DNA of 44,815 nt from Fragilaria radians. Its lineage: Eukaryota; Bacillariophyta; Fragilariophyceae; Fragilariales; Fragilariaceae. A model generated the notes under the pieces. That model worked only from the letters and a program-made list of their open reading frames with translations, was not told where the DNA came from and ran no database searches. This document shows, piece after piece, positions 1 through 11,420 of this stretch (position 1 is its first letter; every line of letters begins with the position of its first letter). A program made the translations under genes and the position numbers. The DNA lies in contig CAAAJI010000028.1 of assembly GCA_900642245.1 (NCBI GenBank), forward strand, positions 89,395 through 134,209. The letters run 5' to 3'.

Positions 1-929
1 GAAACACGTTGCAAGTTGATTCACAAGAGATCTAAGATAGAAAGTAACTTTTTAGATCTTAATTTACAACTCTTAGAGCAGCTTAGAGCACTATATAAGT
101 TTACCTTTAAAGGACACCTTTCTTGTTTTCAATACCGTTAAATGCCATCTAGCACAAAAAGTTAGATTGATGGCCAAATTCTTCTGAAAAGCTATGGATT
201 CTTGATTTCCATGATAAATTTGCAGCTTGAAATAAAGACACAACGAAAGAAAGTGACGCTCTATCATCTCATGAGTCCTTTGAGAGAATTCTATGGCTAC
301 CGATCATGCAACAACCATAGTACACAAGTATTCTCACTCTATTCAGATAGCAGGTGCAACAGATTACCCTTTAAACTTATATGAGGTTATCAAGGCATGC
401 TAGAACCACAATCAAGAGGATCAGTTTGAATTTTTATGATTGCGCCAAGAATATGAATATCTCTTTGATAAAATATTATGAGAATTCAGTTTAAAGCCAG
501 TAAGTCTGCAAATGCTTAACAAAAGCTTCAAACCAACTCATTCGAGACTCTTGATCAACTAGATAGCACATACGCAAAGAGATTTAAAGATTTGTGCGTA
601 TCGAAGTCCATAGGAAAGCTTCACTTGTAGATGGGCCTTCTCAAATTTCAAAAGTCCAAAGAAAACAGTACAATACGAGTTGTCTTTGATGCTAAGAATC
701 CAATTCAGATTTCAGACTTCACCCATTTTCCAGTTGCAAGGATTGGGGACATACTCCAATCAAGAGTTGAGATTACCTTTGGCTTGGCACCGAATTGAAT
801 GTGGGCTACTGCATCAGCCAGAATGGATAAAGCAAGGCTCAAAACTCCTGATAGGGCAGTCAATATTTCAATATTTTCCAATATTTGTGTGTACCATGGA
901 GAATTCATAAACTAAACAAACAACAAAAA
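1..929. other. Spacer at left edge, no gene seen
   Basis: This stretch is AT-rich with short frames only and no convincing homology. It lies just upstream of the decayed transposon and may contain its degenerate 5' part, for instance the partly open plus-strand stretch near 650-790, but I cannot support that. No terminal inverted repeat was recognised. Confidence 0.4.
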
Positions 930-2760
930 GCAATGCATCCAGGGAAATGGGCAGAGTATCAAGCATTTTCGACTGAAACAAAAAAAACGTTTTGATGATG
1001 CTCTGGAGGCGAGCACTGAATTGAATTATTTACAATTTTGCAAGGCTAAAAGAATTGAAATAAAAAGAAATTATAGAATCACTCATTGAAGATATCCTTT
1101 TTGGAAAGTGACGACAATGAAGAAACTTAGATACTAGAATCGCTGAAAAAGGAGTTGATTGGATTTGAGCCCATTCACGATGAGAAAAATGACGTTGATT
1201 ATAATCGAGCCGTTATTCAAAACGGCTTACAATACAACCTTGTGATAAGTACTGTTGCAAATGGATTATCATTTCGGCAGACAATGAATGTAATTGAAGG
1301 CTTCCGAGATATGACAGGAATGGGGAATAAAGCAGACGCAAAGTGACATTCCTAATAAGAGTTTTTTCTGCACAGTCCTTTCAAGTAATAGCGGACGCTA
1401 TGAGATACTGTTGGGCTTTTGCAATAGCTTTAGATTGGGGGAACAAAGGCTCAGTGCCATATTTGGACTTTAGACTGCGGTTTGTTTTAGGCTACAAAAT
1501 GTTTAACATGCTCTTAATCTTATAGCAGCACCTATGTATGAAAGTCACAATGGCAATAGCATGTTTGATTTAACTTCCAAAATCCTTGAAGTATTATCTC
1601 CCAATTGGAAGAATAAACTAATTGGAGTTACAACTGATGGAGCTTCCAATATAACAGGCTGTCATGTAGGAATGGTCACACAGATCCAACAATGGGTTTT
1701 TCCTGGTTTTTATCAAGTGTGGTGTGCAGTCCAGCAATTGGATTTGGTTGTACAGGATTGATTCAAATCCATGTTTAATGAATCATTTGTCCATGTAATT
1801 CATGGAATAACAGGGCATTTGAGATAACAGAAGAACTTGATTAAAAAAATGAAAGCAATTTTTCCCCGTTTTATTGACACAAGATGGCTATCGATGGGAC
1901 GTTTGTGAAACTGGTTAATTGATAAACGTCGAGACATACAAGAGCATTTTGAGCAGGAAAATCCACATTGTTGACCTCCAGATGAATGGTGGATTGAAGT
2001 ATTTGCATTGGCAAGTGTTGTAGAAACAATAAATACTACATTCCGGGTTCTTCAGGGGCAACAACTGCTTTTGGATCAGCAAAAAGAGTATCTTGAAAAC
2101 TTACGGCAAGAGCTGATGCGAATGGGCAATGTAACCACAAGCACTATTATGGTGACTGATGTTCCTGATATTTTCCTTGTAGGATGCTTCATGATGAGCT
2201 TAACATCTGCTGAGTCATTTTTATTTCCAGGGTCGATTGATGCATTATGCTTACCTAATGCTCACAGAGAAAACCAAGAAAATGGATAAAAGGCGTTATT
2301 GCGAAGAACAGCACAATTGTTTTTGCATCTGGTTCATAAAATATATGTCTTATCACCAGAAAGAAATGACTCCAATGGCCCAATATACAGGCCTGCTCCA
2401 GCAACAACACCCGTTATGTTAGCTGAAGGTGGTGCATTTATGTTTACACACGTTTTGATTGAACATAGGACCGTCTGCAAGCAACTGATCTTGAATCACA
2501 GTTTAAGAATTTTCTGAAGAAGCATCACACAGATAAGAAGTTTAAACAAATTGTACAAGAAGCTTCCATAAATTTTTTTTGCTGTACAGTGGAAATTATT
2601 TTACAAGGCCAATGTTAATTACTTTGGGCGGAGGATTGGCCACGTGTAGTCGACTGGGAAAAAGACGAGTATCGAACCAGGCTGAGCAATCTCAGCCTTG
2701 AAGGGGTACTTCATGCCAAGCAAAGGAAAGAACTGAAGCATAATGAAGGTATATTGAACC
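930..2760 (+). pseudogene. Decayed hAT-like DNA transposon transposase
   Basis: Broken plus-strand frames together read as one transposase of the hAT superfamily (the BED/DUF4371-like group common in oomycetes and other eukaryotes). In order one sees a start-proximal segment near 930-1050, an open block at 1155-1346, a core block at about 1395-1758 with the TDGASN motif at 1633-1650 and a VWC..QQLDLVVQ segment, a TRWLS motif at 1879-1893, and a C-terminal hAT dimerisation signature (WEKDEYRTRL...LEG.LHAKQ) at 2655-2721. The blocks are separated by stops (for example near 1758 and 1834) and frameshifts, so no intact protein can be made. Terminal inverted repeats and a target-site duplication were not identified. 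The family call rests on motif recognition and order; the dead state is seen directly. Confidence 0.75.
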
Positions 2761-2897
2761 AGTTTAAAGCATAACAAAATACACTTTCAACTTCATTTCT
2801 CTGCCACTATTAGCTTTAAAGTGGAAAAGTGAAAATTCCCAAATTACATAAATTTTGTCTACGCCCAAAACTCATAAGCTAACCAGGGTAAAAGCTA

Positions 2898-2969
2898 TTT
2901 CCGAGACGGGACTCGAACCCGCAACCTATAGATTAGAAGTCTATCGCGCTGCCATTGCGCCACCCGGAA
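2898..2969 (-). tRNA. tRNA-Arg (anticodon UCU)
   Basis: On the minus strand a complete cloverleaf folds. The acceptor stem is TTCCGGG with CTCGGAA, the D arm is GCGC closing a 7-nt loop, and the anticodon stem ATAGA/TCTAT encloses the loop CTTCTAA with anticodon TCT. The T arm is GCGGG/CCCGT with loop TTCGAGT, and the discriminator base is A. Length is 72 nt, with no intron and no encoded CCA. Anticodon UCU reads AGA/AGG arginine codons. The gene lies about 140 bp beyond the dead transposon; the plus-strand flank just upstream of its 5' end is an AT run (about 2994-3008). Confidence 0.96.
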
Positions 2970-5900
2970 CTCTGATGATGGGTGAGTTAATGTAATATAT
3001 ATATAATAAAACATCTTTTTGCCAAGCCAACTCCGCATGTTTACGCTTGTTGCATTGGATCCAGAAATTACTCACACTTCATCATTTTTCATTATTTAAA
3101 AGTACCGAACTCCTAAGCTGAAGCTAGTCTAATGATAGCCATCAATTCAATGATTTCATCCTATATGATTATTACGATTAGGAATTGCTCATCACAGCAC
3201 AGGTTCGGTCGATAAATTGTTGTAACCTTATGCACTGTAAGCACACAATGTGCATGCTGTAACTTTCTGTAATACTCTGATATCAGGCAGATCCTAGCAT
3301 GCTTTACAAGATAGACGTCTTTTAACTTAAGTATCTATTCTTATAATCAACAAGTACAAGTGGTTAAGCACGGTCTCCATAGATATCAAGCAATGCTTTC
3401 AATTGCACAGCCAAGCATTCGCACGACACAATACGTTTCAGAGCCCATGTTTCTTATTGAGATGCCTATTCGAGTATTCTCTGAGATATAACTGCATGAA
3501 GCGCCTCTTACTAACCTCAGTTCACTCCGGCTGATGAGTGAAAATGCAACGTCGTTTAAATCTCGACGAGTATGCATATGCATTCTATTGGTATTTGTCC
3601 ATCAAGCTGCATATCCTTCACGGAAAGACGTGGTTTACTCGGAGCTCCCAAAGATTCCCGGTGCTGCTATGATTTGCACATCCAGTTCGACGTTTCACCC
3701 GATTACACCTCCAATACCTAGGCATCTTTCACTGCAGCGTTAAAAATTGTAGAATCTTCATCTTGCTATTCTAAATCCAATATTGAACCAAACGCAAGGA
3801 TGACTGGGCAACTAAAAGAGGTATCGAGTGTAAAGAGGCATGACGCATTGTACCTCAAGTTGAGAAAAAAGAGAAGGAAATCATTGTAGGGTTACAAGAT
3901 ATTACATGTCTGTATCCATCACCCTCATCTCCTGGAACGATATATTCTTTGGATGTTCATACCACATGCAAACATCATCGGTTCCAAGTTAATACTACCA
4001 GGTATGCTTTGTTAAACGCTTCTGATTACTATGTTGTTTGAGAGTAAACCTAAAGCCTTAATTCCTTACCATACATGTGAGAAAATAACTATTACACCAA
4101 AAATAGTAAATAATTTGCTTTATCTTGAATGATTTATTGATCTTGTAAAATTAAATGGTAAATATTCAAATCAACAAATAGCAAAATCAATGAATTAACT
4201 AAGATTAGGACAGCAATGTCAAAATTCTTAAGTTCTCCATACCGTAAACTTGTCATCCAAACTGACCTAAAAGATAAAGGTAAATAGTTTTAATCTTGCA
4301 AATTTGTATGATCCTACATGTTGCGATGACAACTTCCAAAACATACTGACTGTTTCACGGAACATGTGGTTTCAAACCTTGTATGTAAAAGAAAATATGT
4401 ATGTTTCATCTATTCCACATTTTGCGTAGATAATCTAATTACAAGGAAATCTGTTGAGCCAAATCGTACTTGCACATACAATTTTGGTAAGCATTTGAGG
4501 AGAGTTTCAAGAAAATGGAAGTGAGTTGTTGGTAATCCAAGTGCAGTCTTTGATGATGATGCGTATGCATCTCTCACCTTCAGGCATATGTTCCCCGGAT
4601 GATACTTTATTTAATGTGATTTGCATACTTGCCAATTTCCCTCAGTCTTGCTCAAATTCTATTCCCTTGAGAAATAGAAGCCGCATTGATGATAAGCATT
4701 AGACACAAGCTTATGGTTTCACAACTGATGAGTTTTTATTAATACTTGAATCTTTAAAAAACAGGAACATGCCTGTCGGATTACCAAACTAAATTTTACG
4801 CAGGCAATAAGTTTAACACCTTCATTGGTTTAAAAGCGTCAATCTGTATTTTATTACAGCTTTGCACGTTGAAGATTACTTAGTAAATTTGAATACTTGC
4901 CAGGAAAGGAAAATGCTGTCATAGATGTCTTATCTAGTAAATTGATGGTTGAGGAAGAAAAGGTAAGAACTCTTCTTTCAGAGTCCCAACTTTCAAAGAG
5001 TAGGCATATGTTAGGCCAAGGAAATATAGAAAATAAGTTAATATAATGTTTTGGCACACATTCAAATTTGAACCATATTGAAGAATGGGTCATTTACTCA
5101 TTTTAGCTTTGCTCAAAAGTGGAAAGTGTATACAATACATTTGGAGACCAACGCACTAACTTTGGTAAAATACCCATGATTCGAAACATTTGGATGCAAT
5201 CACACTTCCATGCAATTCTAACTTTAAATACATGACCCAATGACAATTGAGTCTAAATAGGAAAAACTGTATATCATGTCCTCTGAACAGGGAGGAAACT
5301 AAGTCACGCTTGAATAGCGATGTGAAAATTGAATGAAGGTGTTTCACAATAACCACTCATTAATAAACATAGGAAAGGAATAAGGAATATCGAAACATTT
5401 CATTTGTCTGCTATTCAAATAGTTTTGATAACCAAATTTTTTTTGACTCTCTGCCAGGCCAAGACCAAATCTATTGTGGATAAAGATAATCACTAGCCTT
5501 TTCAACGGATCTCTTATCGCTCTACCTTGTCTTACAAATCCTTCGCCATTTTTTCTTTTCTTTTCCTCGTAAACCTGCCATTGGTTTTTATCAGAATAAT
5601 GATGTTTACATGAAATATCTCAAAATTAATTGAATTTTGAAGTGCGCAATGAAATTGCTATAATTGTTTTTGTAATTTAATCTTGTATTCAAAGTTTGTA
5701 CGGCATTGAAGTGAAGCAAGTTTTTAATCCTTCAAATCAGATCGATTTGACAAAAGTGATATACCTCTTTTTTGGGAATAAACAAATAATAAGTCATTTT
5801 TATGCTTTATATTTGAGATTTATTCAAACTGTATTGGCAATGTTCTTTTGGATCTTTTGAGATGAATTGCAACTTTTGATCAACGTAATTGAAATAATTC

Positions 5901-6017
5901 ACAAGGTGTTACTGAATCTGGTTAGTAGTATTCCTCCACCGACAACGTAAGGGATCGGAGGATGGGGACCTAAAAATTCCATAGTTTGGATTTTTGTACT
6001 GAATTTTGTGTTTGAAC
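2970..6017. other. Long spacer with one retroelement scrap
   Basis: About 3 kb of AT-rich DNA follows the tRNA. The only recognisable content is a gypsy-like RNase H remnant at about 4860-5045 (listed separately). An ATG-less open stretch on the plus strand at about 3847-4041 has fairly protein-like composition but no recognised family. The last few hundred bases should hold the promoter of the gene at 6018. Confidence 0.5.
4860..5045 (+). pseudogene. Gypsy-like RNase H remnant
   Basis: The plus strand reads KFEYLPGKENAVIDVLSS. This resembles the end of the Ty3/gypsy RNase H domain, where a .EYLPGKEN.VADALSR motif is near universal. The frame stays open for about 60 codons and then stops. 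There are no neighbouring reverse transcriptase or integrase blocks that I can read, so this is an isolated fragment. The motif match is short, and the call is tentative. Confidence 0.5.
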
Positions 6018-6875
6018 ATGAGAAGTGACGTACTGTATCACAGACTAAGGACTTTCCTCTTCATCTATAACTCCTTCCTTCTTTGCTATCCAATCAATGC
6101 TTTCACTTTCAATCTTTATAATCATAGATCATGGACTTTGAGCCGATCACGAGCTTCGTGTATGTCGTCGGAGTGGAAGGTTGCAATTCCTCCTAATAGA
6201 GGATTGGTTGGCACAAGAGATGTCGTTACGGATAATAAATGTTCGTTGAGACTGAGCACTGCAAGGTATGCGACACCAGCGCCAGGAGATAAATTGCGAG
6301 AGGCTTCAGGAATCCGTCCTTCATTACATCCTATTACTATCAATGCCATCTCAGAAATCCTGAAACGTAGAGCCGTTGGAACTGTGAAACCAGAAACCTC
6401 ATCGTCATCCTCGAAACTTCAAATTTCGGACACGATCCGACCAATTGATGTAGCCATAGAAACAAGTACGATTGTAATGGAAATCTTACAGAAGCGTCGT
6501 GATGCATCGAAACAGGATGGTATGCTGTTACAACCAAAAGAAGAAGAGACGATTGCCGGACGCGTTTTGGGTGTGATTATGAGATTAGATGAATTGGGAT
6601 CTCTCTTGTACAATCAGGTTTCTAGCGTAGATTGGATTCGAAAGTATCGGGAGTGGACAAGTTTTGGTATCTTGGAAGATCCGGATTTGATCGAAGGCCG
6701 GATTGCGAAGGATCCACTTTTTTGTCTGACTCGAGCGGAATGTTTGTTAGCTCTCTTTCTTCATACAGTTGAATCCCCCAAATTACGTGAGATTGGTGAA
6801 ACTGTTCCGGATGGTGGTCGAATTGACTTTATTGATACAGATCGACTAGAAGTTCTTTTATGTAACCTGGAATAA
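6018..6875 (+). CDS. Conserved hypothetical, predicted plastid precursor
   Basis: The product is 285 aa from ATG 6018; the frame extends four codons upstream to a TTG, which is not a likely eukaryotic start. The N-terminus has basic residues, a hydrophobic core (FLFIYNSFLLCY, residues 13-24) and then INA-FTF. That fits a signal peptide with an ASAFAP-like cleavage site and Phe at +1, the address for a secondary plastid. The rest is soluble, with a Ser-rich linker around residue 130 and a helical second half. No catalytic motif or known family was recognised. It ends 218 bp from the convergent aminotransferase gene. The frame is clearly coding by length and composition; the function is unknown. 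Confidence 0.75.
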   Translation: MRSDVLYHRLRTFLFIYNSFLLCYPINAFTFNLYNHRSWTLSRSRASCMSSEWKVAIPPNRGLVGTRDVVTDNKCSLRLSTARYATPAPGDKLREASGIRPSLHPITINAISEILKRRAVGTVKPETSSSSSKLQISDTIRPIDVAIETSTIVMEILQKRRDASKQDGMLLQPKEEETIAGRVLGVIMRLDELGSLLYNQVSSVDWIRKYREWTSFGILEDPDLIEGRIAKDPLFCLTRAECLLALFLHTVESPKLREIGETVPDGGRIDFIDTDRLEVLLCNLE

Positions 6876-7093
6876 ATGTTAGTGCATTAAATTATTCCTA
6901 CCATCATTATTTTCCTTCAATATTCCATTTTTCTTGCTAGCTTAGATTTAATTCAAGACTATAGAGAAGTTGAAGTACTCTATTCATCTCAAATAGCTAA
7001 CGTTTACATTTAACTTTCTGTTATTATTTTTTTCTGTTCTAGAGCAAAGCAAGGCAAACAAATCGCTCAAAATTTTGTGCCAAATTATCCATG

Positions 7094-8668
7094 TCACCGA
7101 TTAATCTCCTTCTGAACAAAGAATTTACGTAGCCTTTGCAACGCAAGTCCAAATTCTTCATCACTCGCAGCAGTAAAAACACATCTAAAAAAGCCTGGAC
7201 GCTCCATGCGCATGGAACACCCAGGTGTAAATAGGAGTCCATAGTCATGCATTAGTTCGCGATATAATACAAGCTCGCGCTTTTCTTGAATACTAGAGTA
7301 CTCATCCAAATCAACCATATCAAATTCATCCCCTTCTGGGGAATCTGAAGGAGGAAGGTATCGAGACATGTCGATCCAACAGAAAAGTCCAGAATTAGCG
7401 CTTATGTGAGGAATTTGAAACTCATTCAACAATTCCTGGAGAGCATCACATCGTGATCGAAGTCGAACGTGATTTTCATCCAAAAACTCGGTAGTCCAGA
7501 ACGCGTGTTTTTTCCCAGCAGCTTTGACCATATTTTCAACCAAGACTTGAGTTTGCGATGTAATTTGACACAAATCATTCAACTTTTGGAGGGGCAAAAG
7601 AATATCTTCATTTTCGGAGTAAACAGCACCAATACGTAAACCTGAAAGAGCAAAATCCTTAGATAATGCATACACAAAATGAACATAGGGTCCTAGTTTG
7701 CCAACTCCAGCTATTTCTAAGGCAGAAATGAAATCAGCATCGTCGCTCTTGTAGACACTTCCAGCATAAATTTCATCGCTCACAAGGTGGATTTGATTTT
7801 CTCGACACCATTCAATACATTCTTGAATTACACGAGGAGGATAGCAGATACCCAATGGGTTATTCGGATGGGATAGAAGCAAAATTCTAGGTGATTCTCC
7901 TTGTTGACATGCAGCCAAGTAAGCTGCGGTGAGGCTCGCTTTCGTAGGATAGTACGCTTCTACAGGAATTGACCTTCCAGAGTCTAGTGGGGGAATCACC
8001 TCTCCAGAGTGAGCCATAGTAGGAACGGGCAGAATGGAAAGTCCTGCACGTGCAGCAAGATCAAATTCAAAAGCCGCATAATAGGGAGTTGGAACTAGGA
8101 CACCTTCTCCCGGTTCAGCAAGCGTAATACACAAATTCTCCAAGACTGCATTGCATCCTGTTCCCATAACAAGGGAATCTGGATCTAGTTTTTGGGAGAG
8201 TCCCAAAAGACGCTCAAGATAATTACAAAATGCTTCTCGCAAAGCTGGGCGTGCTTGTGTTGGTTGATAATATATGCAATCGGCAGTGAAAGAATTGGAA
8301 GCAAATTGATTTAAGGCAGGTACTAACAAATCCTCTAACATTTGATTTTCCGCTACACCCAATTGTAAGGCTCCATGTGGAGTATTGGGTGAATAACGAG
8401 TCACAGCACGTGCATCTGCCAAATATGTAGGTAACAATGAGACAGCTCTCTTTCCTCGCTGTGAATGTGTTCTCGCCGTCGACGAGGTCGTTGACGCCGT
8501 CGAAGATGTAGACAATGATCGGACTTTGGATCGTAGTGCTGCTGTAGCTCCTGTTGTTGCTCCTACCGTTGTAGAGGACGCAGCATTCCATGCTGAGGGT
8601 AGTGGCAATGACCAACAAGGAGACATGATCCAGGCTTGGAGGGCTGCAGAAGAATATCTCCTAGACAT
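7094..8668 (-). CDS. ACC-synthase-like PLP aminotransferase (class I/II)
   Basis: The product is 524 aa with ATG at 8668. The first ~80 residues are rich in Ser, Thr, Ala and Arg without acidic residues, like a mitochondrial presequence. The fold-type I domain follows. It has an LGVAENQ block (103-109) typical of 1-aminocyclopropane-1-carboxylate synthases, SHPNNPLG, VSDEIYAGS, and the PLP-lysine site ALSKDFALSGLRIG with Lys337. A conserved Arg block (MRMERPGFFRCVF) near the C-terminus should hold the substrate carboxylate. ACS-like proteins outside plants often act as ordinary aminotransferases or C-S/beta lyases, so ethylene synthesis should not be assumed. The gene is apparently intronless and converges on the gene at 6018. 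Confidence 0.9.
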   Translation of the reverse strand: MSRRYSSAALQAWIMSPCWSLPLPSAWNAASSTTVGATTGATAALRSKVRSLSTSSTASTTSSTARTHSQRGKRAVSLLPTYLADARAVTRYSPNTPHGALQLGVAENQMLEDLLVPALNQFASNSFTADCIYYQPTQARPALREAFCNYLERLLGLSQKLDPDSLVMGTGCNAVLENLCITLAEPGEGVLVPTPYYAAFEFDLAARAGLSILPVPTMAHSGEVIPPLDSGRSIPVEAYYPTKASLTAAYLAACQQGESPRILLLSHPNNPLGICYPPRVIQECIEWCRENQIHLVSDEIYAGSVYKSDDADFISALEIAGVGKLGPYVHFVYALSKDFALSGLRIGAVYSENEDILLPLQKLNDLCQITSQTQVLVENMVKAAGKKHAFWTTEFLDENHVRLRSRCDALQELLNEFQIPHISANSGLFCWIDMSRYLPPSDSPEGDEFDMVDLDEYSSIQEKRELVLYRELMHDYGLLFTPGCSMRMERPGFFRCVFTAASDEEFGLALQRLRKFFVQKEINR

Positions 8669-10517
8669 TCAGATATCAATAGAATACTTGAGTAAAAACC
8701 AAGATAGAGAGATATCTCTCTCAACCGACGGATCCTCTTCTGTAGAAACGATGAGTAGGACGATGATTTGCGGGTCGATCGATCCAAAAATCCAATTCCA
8801 ACTTCCAGAAATGACCCGTACTTAGTTACAATTACTTTAGAAGTAGTAAGTACCCACATCGGTGCGTACTGCAATTTCATTTGAAACGGGTGAAATTGGC
8901 AGTTGTTGATTTTTCATCGGAAGGGAACTTCCACGAATGGAATTGGAGACAAACAGAATGCCGGAAAAATAGATTGTTGCCAATTGCATTTCACAGCAGC
9001 ATGAAACAATATGACAGTCATGAGAATACAATCACATTCACGAAGAATGCAGATAATTCGTTGTCCTTCTAATGTTTGTTAATTGCAAATAGCGTAGATT
9101 TCAGGTGGAATGTAGTCTCAATGAAAAGAAAATAGAAATGACTTTGAAATCCATCACATTATGCTAATTCCTATTTAAGTTATGATTTCGTGATCATTAG
9201 GTTTCCTGCTTGTCATTTACACTCAAATATTCTTTCACCGGGATAGCTAAGGGAATGCCAGTCAGACTTGATAGCCAGAGATGACCTTATCATTGACCCA
9301 TACCAGGTCTATCTTACATAGCACTAAGTCACATAAATTACTTCTCCTTTGATCCAAACGATTTCAAGGATCCTTCTTGTTGACACTCTCAGCCTAGTCA
9401 TAGAACAAAGCTACATATTTTGAAAGGAGTCAGGTACCAACTAAAGGAGTATTTCCGAATCCATATTGAAAACGAAATCCTAGGGCGCAATAATCTGTAG
9501 ATAGAACTACAAGTCGCATTTTCAGAGCATTTGCTAAATGAATGTCTAATCTGTATATCATCATGCTAGGGGGAGGGGAAGGGAGTTGTTTAATCATGTA
9601 AACCATTCAAGAGACAACATTCAAGCTCTATGAAGAAGTTGTCCCAATGCATGGAAATGTAGCCTTAGCCGTATATAAGAAAATTCTAATGGATTAATTT
9701 GTGCTTGCTACAAAAGGTTTGCTTGGAAATTAAAAGCCAAGATAAAGATGAGAATTAGGATGCTATGTTGCACGAAACCATATACTGTATCCCTTAAGCA
9801 TATTTTCACTAGATATATGTCTCTACTGAAATTACTTCAGTCATATGCCTTAGCATTTGAAATGTCTTTTAAGATGGCGCTTAGTGAGAAATGGATGAGC
9901 GACGGTCGAAGTAAAAAATACGGTCACGACTCTTCGTTAAACTAGGAATATCCTTTTCGATCTGTAAACTTGCACCGCTTGGATCACATTTGGACTAAAA
10001 TATAGGCTTACAATAATATCCTTCCAAGTGGTAGGGGTAATGACATTTCAAGTGCTTTACAATAGAAAGACTAAAGGTTTCAAAATTGATACCTTAATAG
10101 TGTTTAAGGGTTCCGTGGAATCTAATCTCAAATGAAACAAACGCGTTTCACCGCTTCCGCCTCCTTTGAAAACGATGGTAAACGGGATGATAAATTGTTG
10201 AAAAATGATTGAATGTGGAACTCAATCACAGACAGTGCTTACTCTAGCGCTCTTGAGACTTCAAAATATATTTCTGGTATAAAGATTTCCCTGAAATAGC
10301 TTTTAGGTACTAGTTCCGGACTAACAGGCGGCATTGCAATGCTCTCATGAGGTAATGGAGCATAATTCTTCTAATCCAGAGCTACTTCTGTAATCTTGCA
10401 ACATACAATGTATATATTCCTTTCTTCAGCGTCATGCTGATGAAAATCTGAATTGAAGGATTCCTTAACATAGTGATGCATTCATACATTACATCTTTTT
10501 AAAGAAAATTTCTTTAT

Positions 10518-10592
10518 ATTTTAATTTTCCTGCTGTTGGAAGATTAACTTTTTTCGAAGAGAATTATTTTTCATTTTAATTTTCCTGCTGTT
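10518..10592. repeat. Spaced 20-bp direct repeat
   Basis: The 20-mer attttaattttcctgctgtt occurs exactly at 10518-10537 and again at 10573-10592, with a start-to-start distance of 55 bp. It probably reflects a local duplication. No gene or function is attached to it. Confidence 0.8.
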
Positions 10593-10659
10593 TTTTCTCA
10601 TAACCTCTAACTTTTACCGCATGTGTATTTCAACATATCAATCATCTTTCTATTTTTTC

Positions 10660-10810
10660 AATAGAACTGTGAACATGAGTTTTGATGTCATCCATGCAAG
10701 TATCTACACCTAGTAAGTTCACTCCTCCAAGATATCCTCATTGGGCATACCACAGCTTTCAAGGGTAGCTGCAAATAGTCCCAGTAATTTGTTTTCTCCT
10801 TTAAATTTTC
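10660..10810 (-). pseudogene. Possible gypsy reverse-transcriptase remnant
   Basis: Reading the minus strand across frames gives WDYLQLP, then GMPNEDILEE, then DTCMDDIKTH. The order and spacing resemble the gypsy reverse transcriptase run of Y..LPMG, PDIFQE and TY(L/I)DDL that surrounds the catalytic Asp pair. At least two frameshifts and several stops are needed, so it is dead if real. The match is to short motifs only. Confidence 0.4.
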
Positions 10811-11420
10811 CAGTTTACATCCTGCTACTAAAACAATTTTGCTACCTAGGGCTCGGCAAAAAATCAATCTTATCTCTCTGTACTTCTTCATTGTCTTTGA
10901 CTATTAAGAGGTTTGCCTCCTTGATTTTTTCTTATTCCTGATTTGTTCACCAGAAGTCGGAGTACAAGTTTAGAACGTCAAAATTGGAGGGGTGCCTACT
11001 ACCAAAAGAAAAAATCGCAACCTCATTTTGTCCATTTTCAAAATTCGAGTATCTCAATGAATTCTTGAAGCTAATGTGCATCCAAAACTATCATACAAAA
11101 AATGTCATTCCCCTGAGTCGTAATCATATCATGCAGCCTTAAAACTTCAAGCTAGAAGATCGTACATCTATCATCCACAAAATCCCGTCATGACTCCATT
11201 CGTATATGTGACATCAAATTTCTAAGAAGCCTAATATCTGGTTTGTTGGAATCTTAAGTCCTCCCTTGTGTATACCACAATTCATCTCGAAGTGATAGTA
11301 ATCTCATCAATATACGATTTAGTGCTAAAAAAACAAGTTTCAGATTTTTGTTTGTTTGAGGATTTTACCTGATTCAAAAACGAGTGCGAGTATCTTTCAA
11401 AAAACAAACTGACTTGCGCC

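Larger units (their letters stand above)
8669..11420. other. Spacer with degenerate repeat content
   Basis: No intact gene is seen in these 2.7 kb. The stretch near 8669-8900 should include the promoter of the aminotransferase. It also contains a duplicated 20-bp sequence at 10518/10573 and a possible gypsy reverse-transcriptase remnant on the minus strand at about 10660-10810, both listed separately. Short frames such as 8881-9072 and 9748-9945 have no recognisable content. Confidence 0.5.

Noticed and set aside
8526..8825. 99-codon plus-strand frame opposite the aminotransferase start
   Set aside because: It is antisense to the presequence-coding part of the aminotransferase, with no family of its own.
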